Source: CAZSHX01 sp964606895 (GTDB taxonomy: Bacteria > Bacteroidota > Ignavibacteria > Kapaibacteriales > UBA2268). From it: a stretch of 8,978 nt of DNA. Position numbers and translations under genes: made by a program. The notes beneath the pieces were generated by a model, which searched no databases, was not told the DNA's origin, and saw only the letters and a program-made list of their open reading frames with translations. Shown here one piece after another: positions 1-4,749 of the stretch. The DNA lies in the NCBI GenBank assembly GCA_964606895.1, contig CAZSHX010000110.1:1-8978 (forward strand). Reading direction: 5' to 3'. The first letter of the stretch is position 1. Each line of letters starts with the position of its first letter.

Positions 1-776
1 ATCGTGCAAGAAGTAAAGCCGATTTCATCAATAAAATAAAAATCAAGTATATAACCATGTGTTGGTATTCTATCCCATGATTGACCATTATTTACCGAAT
101 GAAAAATAAAGGAAGAATCTTTAATATAACCAAAAGCTGTTAATTTATTTTTTTTTGCATATGCAATTGTCGTAAAACCTGAAATATTTTCTTTATATAA
201 AAGGCTGTCCACCTTCCAAGTATCACCTCCATCTGAAGTTTTATACAGATAATAATTGTAGTAGAAATATCCATTAACATATTTGGAGGTATGACCTGTT
301 AACCAACCATAATTTTCATCTGACATAATTACCTGCTGGATGAATAGATTACTATCAAAACGAGAAAAATCCCAATGTTGTCCTGAGTCTTTTGACCTTA
401 TAACTAAACCATCCATGGTTACGGCTAAAATTAAATTTGAATTTTTATATTCAATGTCCGAAAAATCGAAATCTCCAAGCGAATCTGATGCTTTGTTAAA
501 ATAAATTAAAGTCCAATTTATACCTCCGTCAGTTGTTTTTCTAATAAACCGACCGCCATTTTCATTATATGCGGCAGAGACACAGTTCATTGAATCAGAA
601 CAGCTTAAAGCACGATAGTAGCGAACCGGGGATGGATCTGAAACTACCCAGCCTTTAACCTGCCCATAAATTGGTAAATTTGAAAAAATAAAAACCAAAG
701 CAAATATAACAAGAATATTTACCTCTCGGCAGGAGTTCCATTCTGCCGTCTTCTTCGATTTTTCTATAATTTGCAT
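1..776 (-). CDS. Exported Asp-box (BNR/YCF48-like) repeat protein, C-terminal part outside window
   Basis: Reading leftwards from the ATG at 774-776 gives 258 codons with no stop before the window edge, so this is the N-terminal part of a longer protein. Residues 20-38 form a hydrophobic signal-peptide core ending in PIYGQ, which suggests Sec export with cleavage near residue 38. Four Asp-box motifs (S/T-x-D/N-x-G-x-x-W) follow: TTDGGINW (81-88), SKDSGQHW (128-135), TSDGGDTW (180-187) and SVNNGQSW (227-234). Their spacing of 47-52 residues is what one motif per beta-propeller blade would give, as in sialidase/sortilin/YCF48-type folds. This fold by itself does not assign an enzyme activity; in this bacterial group such proteins are commonly exported and often carry a T9SS tail, which cannot be checked here. 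The first 19 residues are unusual: they are hydrophilic and are encoded inside a hairpin-bearing stretch, so the true start may lie downstream. No Met codon follows within the signal peptide. Confidence 0.85.
   Translation of the reverse strand, partial: MQIIEKSKKTAEWNSCREVNILVIFALVFIFSNLPIYGQVKGWVVSDPSPVRYYRALSCSDSMNCVSAAYNENGGRFIRKTTDGGINWTLIYFNKASDSLGDFDFSDIEYKNSNLILAVTMDGLVIRSKDSGQHWDFSRFDSNLFIQQVIMSDENYGWLTGHTSKYVNGYFYYNYYLYKTSDGGDTWKVDSLLYKENISGFTTIAYAKKNKLTAFGYIKDSSFIFHSVNNGQSWDRIPTHGYILDFYFIDEIGFTSCT
727..748. repeat. Inverted repeat CGGCAG/CTGCCG inside the start of the Asp-box gene
   Basis: A perfect 6-bp stem, CGGCAG (727-732) and CTGCCG (743-748), encloses a 10-base loop. It lies in the codons for residues 10-17 of the left-hand gene. 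With the hairpin at 796-819 it brackets the start codon, and both share the word CAGGAGTT (this one on the plus strand, the other on the minus strand). This looks like one end of a small dispersed hairpin element and not like coding sequence under selection for a signal peptide. Confidence 0.5.
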
Positions 777-795
777 TCTTTTCAAGTGCTTTAAA

Positions 796-819
796 ATGTC
801 AGGAGAAAACTCCTGACAT
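796..819 (-). repeat. Perfect 10-bp hairpin in the leader of the Asp-box gene
   Basis: ATGTCAGGAG (796-805) and CTCCTGACAT (810-819) are exact reverse complements separated by four bases. On the minus strand the loop is TTTT and the stem runs directly into TTTTAAAG, which resembles a short intrinsic terminator. No minus-strand gene lies upstream within a kilobase that would need termination, and the hairpin sits only 20 bases before the ATG of the left-hand gene. An attenuator, a leader structure or a dispersed hairpin element are all possible. Confidence 0.75.
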
Positions 820-848
820 GAGATAACATGATACTTCCAATTACATTT

Positions 849-879
849 CCAATTTAACAATTATTTTTATACAAAGCAA
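849..879 (-). promoter_or_regulatory. Possible Bacteroidota-type promoter for the Asp-box gene
   Basis: On the minus strand a TTG (877-879) is followed after 20 bases by TAAATTGG (849-856), which matches the Bacteroidota -7 consensus TAnnTTTG at all but one defined position. The spacing fits the TTG/TAnnTTTG architecture. Transcription would start roughly 65-70 bases upstream of the ATG and place the hairpin at 796-819 in the 5' leader. The region is AT-rich and such matches arise by chance, so this is only a candidate. Confidence 0.25.
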
Positions 880-938
880 GTGATATGTGATTGTTTTAGA
901 AAAATACCAAGAACTACGCAGAGAAATTGGGAATTGAG

Positions 939-950
939 AATTGTGAATTG
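939..950. repeat. AT-rich dispersed word, copy A (AATTGTGAATTG)
   Basis: This 12-mer is the exact reverse complement of CAATTCACAATT at 3056-3067. Each copy lies in a wider run of AATTG-type words. This is probably low-complexity intergenic sequence common in AT-rich FCB genomes. Confidence 0.4.
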
Positions 951-1089
951 TTAATGGAAGAGAATAAGTTGAAAGCAAGAAGAAATGAAATCATCCTATA
1001 GATAAAAGAATTAATTACCTTATTCTCATAGCAATAAATAATCATTTTTTTCGTTTATTAATTTTGAATTCGTTCTTTGATATTTGGTC

Positions 1090-1127
1090 ACCCTCACCAC
1101 GATCATCTCCATTCATGGAGAGGGAGG
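1090..1127. repeat. REP-like hairpin element (CACCCTCACC ... GAGAGGGAGG)
   Basis: CTCCAT (1107-1112) and ATGGAG (1115-1120) form a perfect 6-bp stem with a 2-base loop. It is flanked by CACCCTCACC on the left and AGAGGGAGG on the right, which could extend the pairing imperfectly. The layout resembles the CCCTCACC...GAGAGGG palindromic units found dispersed in many bacterial genomes. That resemblance is from memory and has not been searched. Confidence 0.45.
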
Positions 1128-1159
1128 TAAGAATTGCATCTTTTTCATCTTTTTTTAGC

Positions 1160-1200
1160 CCAAAGATGTAATGGATTAAAAATAGTTATTTGGAATAATA
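1160..1200. repeat. 202-bp tandem repeat, left partial copy
   Basis: The sequence from CCCAAAGATG to GGAATAATA resembles the last 40-50 bases of the full copies (CCAAAGATG ... GAAATAATA before TCAATAG). It lacks one of the two AAAGATGCA words and has several substitutions, so it is a decayed 3' end of a unit. Confidence 0.5.
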
Positions 1201-1502
1201 TCAATAGTTTATGCGGTTTACTTACTGCATTTTCTTAAGTGAAAAAATTTANNNNNNNNNNNNNNNNNNNNNNNNNNNNNNNNNNNNNNNNNNNNNNNNN
1301 NNNNNNNNNNNNNNNNNNNNNNNNNNNNNNNNNNNNNNNNNNNNNNNNNNNAGATGCAATTTGGGAAGATGAAGCATTCAAGTTGAAAATGAAAGATTGT
1401 CTCCACTTGTGAGGTGGAGTACATCTAAGAATTAAATCGCGTTTATTGCAATCCAAAGATGCAAAAGATGCAATGATCGAAAATTCGCCATTTGTAATAT
1501 TA
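1201..1502. repeat. 202-bp tandem repeat, copy 1 (interrupted by the N run)
   Basis: The unit begins TCAATAGTTTATGCGG. When the 100 Ns (1252-1351) are removed the unit is 202 bases long and aligns to copy 2 without any indel. The first 106 real bases are identical; I count about 16 mismatches overall, near 92% identity. Inside are a hairpin, CTCCAC (1401-1406) with GTGGAG (1414-1419) and a 7-base loop, and two adjacent AAAGATGCA words (about 1456-1472). No open frame is conserved between copies. Confidence 0.9.
1252..1351. other. Assembly gap (100 Ns)
   Basis: Exactly 100 N characters, the usual placeholder for a scaffold join of unknown size. The bases on each side (AAATTTA before, AGATGCAATTT after) join without loss when compared with the uninterrupted copy at 1503-1704. 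The missing DNA is therefore most simply zero or a whole number of 202-bp units. Confidence 0.95.
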
Positions 1503-1704
1503 TCAATAGTTTATGCGGTTTACTTACTGCATTTTCTTAAGTGAAAAAATTTAAGATGCAATTTGGGAAGATGAAGCATTCAAGTTGAAAATGAAAGATT
1601 GTCTCCACGTGTTAGGTAGAGTCCATCTAAGAATTAAATCGCATCTATTGCAATCCAAAGATGCAAAAGATGCAACGGCTAAAAATTCGTTATATGAAAT
1701 AATA
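1503..1704. repeat. 202-bp tandem repeat, copy 2 (complete)
   Basis: A full, uninterrupted unit of 202 bases that begins TCAATAGTTTATGCGG at 1503, exactly 202 bases before the start of copy 3 and, with Ns removed, 202 bases after copy 1. The internal hairpin is weaker here, CTCCAC (1603-1608) against GTAGAG, with one mismatch. The paired AAAGATGCA words are kept. Near-perfect conservation of the first 106 bases and clustered changes in the rest suggest recent duplication or gene-conversion-like homogenisation. Confidence 0.9.
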
Positions 1705-1775
1705 TCAATAGGTTAGACGATGATAACACTGCATCTTCTCTAAAAAAATAATAAAAGATGCAAGTTGGGAAAAGG
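1705..1775. repeat. 202-bp tandem repeat, right partial and diverged copy
   Basis: TCAATAGGTTAGACG ... ACTGCATCTTCT ... AAAAGATGCAAGTTGGGA follows the first 70 or so bases of the full unit with many substitutions and small indels. Similarity fades after about 1775. The array therefore has decayed edges and well-conserved central copies, the usual pattern for tandem arrays. Confidence 0.65.
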
Positions 1776-1961
1776 ATATTAATAAAAAATTTTTGATTTC
1801 AATGTGTCATTTTCGAATTCAACTTTAGATCAAGGAGTAAAAATCTATAAATAAACGATTTGAAATGACTTTGTTAGAGCAGGAACATTTCATCTGTTAC
1901 AATATTTCAAAAAAATATTAGTCAATAATTTGATTGATAAATGTAATAATAATGGTCAGAT

Positions 1962-2912
1962 ATGGATTTCAAAGATTACTATAAAATTTTAGGTGTCGAA
2001 AAAACTGCAAATGCCGATGAGATTAAAAAAACTTATCGAAAACTTGCCAAAAAGTATCATCCGGATAATAACCCGGGCAATAAAGAATCTGAAAATAAAT
2101 TTAAGGAAGTCAGCGAAGCCTACGAAGTGCTTAGCGACCCTGCGAAAAGAAAAAAATATGATACTCTGGGTTCTTCGTGGAACCAATACAGTCAAACCGG
2201 CGGCAAGTCGGAGGATTTCGACTGGTCTGATTGGTTTGGAGGAAGCCGAGGCACAGGCGGAGGTGGAGCAAGACGTACTTCGAGAAATTATTCCGGTGGC
2301 GGAGATACTTTCGGCAATCAGGGCGTTTCCGATTTTTTTGAAAAGATTTTTGGTAGTCAGAGAGGTTTCCAGCAGAGAGCATCAAATCCACCACGCCGTG
2401 GAGAAGACTATCTGGCAAACATCGAGATTACTTTGGAAGAAGCCTACGACGGTGTAGCAAAAATAATGGAGGTCAATGACCAAAAAATTGAAATAAAGAT
2501 TAAACCCGGAACTCCCGACGGTCATTCGCTGAAAATTACGGGAAAAGGAATGCCAGGACATTACGGCGGTCCGAACGGCGATTTGCTGATTAAAATCAAT
2601 ATTCCGCAATCAAGTAAAGTTGAGCGAAAAGGAGATGACCTTCACCTTGAAATTTTTGTGGATTTGTACAAAATAATTCTCGGAGGCACATCGAAGATTA
2701 AAACATTTGCAGGACTCATCAAACTTAACATCCTGCCCGAAACTCAGCCCGGCAAAGTTCTCAGGCTAAAAGGTATGGGGATGCCAAATTATAAAGTACC
2801 TGAAAAGAAAGGCGACCTTTATGCTAAAATCAACGTGAAAATTCCCGAAAAGCTGACTGAAGAAGAAAAAGAACTTTTCAAAAAGCTAAAAGAACTCAGA
2901 GGAACGAACTAA
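1962..2912 (+). CDS. DnaJ C-terminal-domain co-chaperone without zinc finger (CbpA/class B Hsp40 type)
   Basis: The 316-residue protein begins with a J domain (about 4-69) carrying HPD at 33-35, the motif that stimulates the ATPase of DnaK. A Gly/Ser/Phe-rich linker follows (about 75-145), then two beta-rich substrate-binding domains (about 148-218 and 222-296), with GGPNGDLLI at 202-210 and GDLYAKINVKIP at 284-295. The CxxCxGxG zinc-finger repeats of classical DnaJ are absent; the protein has no cysteine. That makes it a class B (CbpA-like) Hsp40, and the length is usual for that class. It would act in the cytoplasm with DnaK on unfolded proteins. The ATG at 1962 places the J domain at the normal distance from the N-terminus; an ATG at 1952 is in another frame. 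No CIRCE operator and no dnaK or grpE are seen nearby. I give no gene symbol because dnaJ and cbpA cannot be told apart safely here. Confidence 0.93.
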   Translation: MDFKDYYKILGVEKTANADEIKKTYRKLAKKYHPDNNPGNKESENKFKEVSEAYEVLSDPAKRKKYDTLGSSWNQYSQTGGKSEDFDWSDWFGGSRGTGGGGARRTSRNYSGGGDTFGNQGVSDFFEKIFGSQRGFQQRASNPPRRGEDYLANIEITLEEAYDGVAKIMEVNDQKIEIKIKPGTPDGHSLKITGKGMPGHYGGPNGDLLIKINIPQSSKVERKGDDLHLEIFVDLYKIILGGTSKIKTFAGLIKLNILPETQPGKVLRLKGMGMPNYKVPEKKGDLYAKINVKIPEKLTEEEKELFKKLKELRGTN

Positions 2913-2924
2913 GTGTTGAGGTGT

Positions 2925-2956
2925 TTGATCGTTTAGTTGGTTGATCGGTTAGTTGT
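2925..2956. repeat. 16-bp direct repeat, two adjacent copies
   Basis: TTGATCGTTTAGTTGG (2925-2940) is followed directly by TTGATCGGTTAGTTGT (2941-2956), 14 of 16 bases identical. It starts 12 bases after the stop of the dnaJ-like gene and has no evident function. Short GATCGGTTAGTTG-type tandem units seem to be part of the intergenic repeat load of this genome. Confidence 0.7.
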
Positions 2957-2985
2957 TGGAAGATGAAGAGCGTAAGAGAAGAAAT

Positions 2986-3010
2986 CCCCCTACCCCTTTT
3001 TCAAAGGGGG
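2986..3010. terminator. C/G-rich hairpin between convergent genes, possible bidirectional terminator
   Basis: CCCCTTT (2993-2999) and AAAGGGG (3003-3009) form a perfect 7-bp stem with a 3-base loop. A preceding CCCCC run (2986-2990) offers alternative pairing with GGGGG (3006-3010). It lies between the convergent dnaJ-like and amrS genes, where a terminator is expected, but no T-tract follows on either strand. The CCCCCTNNCCCCTTTTTCAAAGGGGG layout resembles a repeat dispersed in many bacterial genomes, so it may be a repeat first and a terminator only incidentally. Confidence 0.45.
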
Positions 3011-3055
3011 AAATGAAGATTCTTATCCAATTTTCAATCCATAATCCATAATCTA

Positions 3056-3067
3056 CAATTCACAATT
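3056..3067. repeat. AT-rich dispersed word, copy B (CAATTCACAATT)
   Basis: Exact inverted counterpart of the word at 939-950, about 2.1 kb away on the other side of the tandem array and the dnaJ-like gene. It is preceded by a short TCCATAATCCATAATC direct repeat at about 3037-3053. Confidence 0.4.
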
Positions 3068-3126
3068 TTTCACCCTCGTATATTTTCCGCATATTAATTA
3101 TTTTATTCAAATATTATTTCTCAAAT

Positions 3127-4170
3127 TTACCTTATGTTTATCTGATAGTTACAATCCGGACATTTGTCTGAACCAAGTAGAATGTTCTTTTTAATTTCAT
3201 AGAAATCTCTTTCAATAAGTTGTTTACTGCAATTCGGGCAGTAAGTATTTAAGGCATTTGGAATATCCATATTCCCAAGATAAATATATTTCATTTTATA
3301 AGATTTAGCTGTTTCTTGAGCTTTTAGCATTGTTTCAATCGGAGTTGCAGGAGTATTCATCATCTTGTATCTCGGAAAAAATCTGCTGAAATGGAGCGGT
3401 ATATCAGTTGAAATTCCTGCAACAAACTCACAAAGTTTATTAATCTCCTCATCAGAATCATTCTCGCCCGGGATTATCAGATTGATTATTTCAAGGTGAA
3501 TTTGTTTCCGTAAATCATAGATTCTTTTGATGTTATCTAAAATCGGCTGAAGTCGGGCTCCGCAAATTTTCTTGTATTTTTCATCAGAAATAAACTTCAA
3601 ATCAATATTTACCGCTTGTAACAAATTTTCTTTGGAAACGATATCAAGCATTTCTTTTGAGAAATAACCATTTGAAACAAAAACATGGAACAAATCTTTG
3701 AGATGACTGTGTTTTCTGCATTCAAGGATTGTGTCCCTCGCATATTCAAAAAAAATGGTTGGCTCTGAATAAGTATATGCAATACCGTCAACATTATTTT
3801 GCTCAGCCATCAATGCAATATCTTCGGGCAAAAAAATTGTTGAGTTATCAAGAATTGGTTTATTTTGCCTAACAGCTTGCGAAAGAGAACTGTTCTGACA
3901 ATTCAAACAACTGAAATTGCAACCCGGAGTTCCGAAAGAAAGAACACGGCTCGATGGTTTGTAATGAAAAAATGGTTTTTTTTCGATTGGGTCAATAGCA
4001 AAACCTGAAGATTTTCCCCATGATGAAGTAAATAGTTCCCCACCGATATTTGTTCGAAGACGGCAAGTGCCTTTTTGTCCAAGTGAAATTAAGCAGTAAT
4101 GACTGCAAAGGGTACATCTGATAGCATCTGATTCGAGCTGTTCGTAGAGTATGGCTTTGTTGCTCACCAT
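3127..4170 (-). CDS. amrS: AmmeMemoRadiSam system radical SAM enzyme (AmrS)
   Basis: This 347-residue protein has the cluster motif CNFSCLNC (CxxxCxxC, Cys84, Cys88, Cys91) that binds the radical-SAM 4Fe-4S cluster. The surrounding DPIEKKPFFHY (60-70), CQNSSLSQ (91-98), YSEPTIFFEYARDT (134-147) and PLHFSRFFPRYKM (258-270) are hallmarks of the AmrS family. Extra cysteines lie at the N-terminus (19, 22, 26, 36) and in a C-terminal zinc-ribbon-like pair (CPNC 311-314 and CPDC 337-340), also usual for AmrS. The family is named for co-occurrence with AMMECR1 and Memo proteins; the reaction is not established to my knowledge, and neither partner is in this window. The enzyme should be cytosolic. 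The ATG at 4168-4170 overlaps the end of tsaE by 7 bases, so it is probably translated by coupling from a shared mRNA. The length is normal and all key residues are present. Confidence 0.93.
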   Translation of the reverse strand: MVSNKAILYEQLESDAIRCTLCSHYCLISLGQKGTCRLRTNIGGELFTSSWGKSSGFAIDPIEKKPFFHYKPSSRVLSFGTPGCNFSCLNCQNSSLSQAVRQNKPILDNSTIFLPEDIALMAEQNNVDGIAYTYSEPTIFFEYARDTILECRKHSHLKDLFHVFVSNGYFSKEMLDIVSKENLLQAVNIDLKFISDEKYKKICGARLQPILDNIKRIYDLRKQIHLEIINLIIPGENDSDEEINKLCEFVAGISTDIPLHFSRFFPRYKMMNTPATPIETMLKAQETAKSYKMKYIYLGNMDIPNALNTYCPNCSKQLIERDFYEIKKNILLGSDKCPDCNYQINIR

Positions 4171-4607
4171 GAGATATCGAAAACCCGTTCGTCCTCATTT
4201 TGGATATTTCCTGTGATATGGATTGAGTATTTTGTTGCAGGTAAAAATCCTTCGGCAATTTCAGCCCACTCAATCAGTATTATAGAATCTTTTGAATAGA
4301 TATATTCATTCAGTCCAATCTCGCCTAAATCATTTGTAGATTTAATCCTGTAAAGGTCAACATGATAAATTGGGATTTCCCTGTCTTTTTTTCTTCCGAA
4401 ATACTGATTAATAATTGTAAAAGTTGGGCTTGTAACTATTTCATGAACCTCAAAGAAATTGCAGATACCTTTGATAAACTGTGTTTTACCCATACCCAAA
4501 TCGGCAAAAAGGGCAACGATATCGCCGGGTATAAGTCTTTCGGCGAAATTATCGCCCAGAGCGATTGTTTCTTCTTCTGAAAAGGTTATATGTGTTTCTT
4601 TAGCCAT
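4164..4607 (-). CDS. tsaE: tRNA t6A threonylcarbamoyladenosine biosynthesis ATPase TsaE
   Basis: A 147-residue P-loop protein of the usual TsaE length. The Walker A segment ADLGMGKTQ (35-43) corresponds to the family GDLGAGKTT; SPTFTIINQY (60-69), HVDLYRI (82-88) and LIEWAE (111-116) are further family signatures. TsaE works with TsaB and TsaD to put threonylcarbamoyl on A37 of ANN-decoding tRNAs, with its ATPase activity resetting the complex; it is cytosolic and usually essential. TsaB, TsaC and TsaD are not in this window. The ATG at 4605-4607 gives the normal N-terminus. Its TGA (4164-4166) lies inside the start region of amrS, a 7-base overlap that implies an operon. The 142-bp spacer to the upstream giant gene suggests its own promoter. 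A first Walker glycine replaced by alanine (A35) is a modest variation. Confidence 0.95.
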   Translation of the reverse strand: MAKETHITFSEEETIALGDNFAERLIPGDIVALFADLGMGKTQFIKGICNFFEVHEIVTSPTFTIINQYFGRKKDREIPIYHVDLYRIKSTNDLGEIGLNEYIYSKDSIILIEWAEIAEGFLPATKYSIHITGNIQNEDERVFDISW

Positions 4608-4637
4608 AGAAGATCAAATAGTATAAAAATATAATCA

Positions 4638-4653
4638 CAAAATTACAAAATTA
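4638..4653 (-). promoter_or_regulatory. Possible tsaE-amrS promoter region (tandem TAATTTTG)
   Basis: Two adjacent TAATTTTG octamers on the minus strand (4646-4653 and 4638-4645) each match the Bacteroidota -7 consensus TAnnTTTG exactly. They end 31 bases before the tsaE ATG, a suitable leader length. No clear TTG is seen at the -33 distance for either, and the spacer is very AT-rich, so the call is weak. Confidence 0.3.
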
Positions 4654-4749
4654 TTTGAATTGATGTTATCTTCTTATAAAATTTTTCATTTTTCATCATT
4701 AAAAAATTTGACTTGGTATTGATCACCCCGAAAAAAAATATTCAACACT

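Larger units (their letters stand above)
777..1961. other. Long gene-free region with repeats
   Basis: I see no supportable protein or RNA gene in this stretch. It holds the leader hairpin (796-819), a word AATTGTGAATTG at 939-950, a REP-like hairpin (1107-1120), the 202-bp tandem array with the 100-N gap (about 1160-1775) and the AT-rich upstream region of the dnaJ-like gene. All frames are frequently interrupted. Open frames around 1218-1456 exist only because they read through the Ns. Confidence 0.7.

Noticed and set aside
1218..1456. Two minus-strand open frames of 68 and 73 codons across the gap
   Set aside because: They stay open only by reading through 100 unknown bases, and the same frames are not conserved between repeat copies.
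1160..1775. CRISPR array
   Set aside because: The unit is 202 bp and contiguous, with no short conserved repeat alternating with unique spacers, and no cas gene is present.
1160..1775. Insertion sequence or transposon remnant
   Set aside because: No transposase frame, no terminal inverted repeats bounding the array and no target-site duplication could be seen.
1862..1961. Promoter or CIRCE heat-shock operator upstream of the dnaJ-like gene
   Set aside because: No TTAGCACTC-N9-GAGTGCTAA palindrome is present and no TAnnTTTG with a well-placed TTG was found; only partial matches in AT-rich sequence.
1993..2609. Open frames on both strands inside the dnaJ-like gene
   Set aside because: They overlap a well-supported J-domain protein, show no recognisable family features and are frame shadows of its codon pattern.
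3609..4273. Short minus-strand open frames overlapping amrS and tsaE
   Set aside because: They overlap two confidently assigned genes in other frames and have no family signatures.
4362..4580. 72-codon plus-strand open frame opposite tsaE
   Set aside because: It is antisense to a gene with clear P-loop and TsaE motifs and has no independent support.
4608..4749. Intrinsic terminator after the giant gene
   Set aside because: A run of eight Ts follows the stop on the minus strand, but no convincing stem precedes it.
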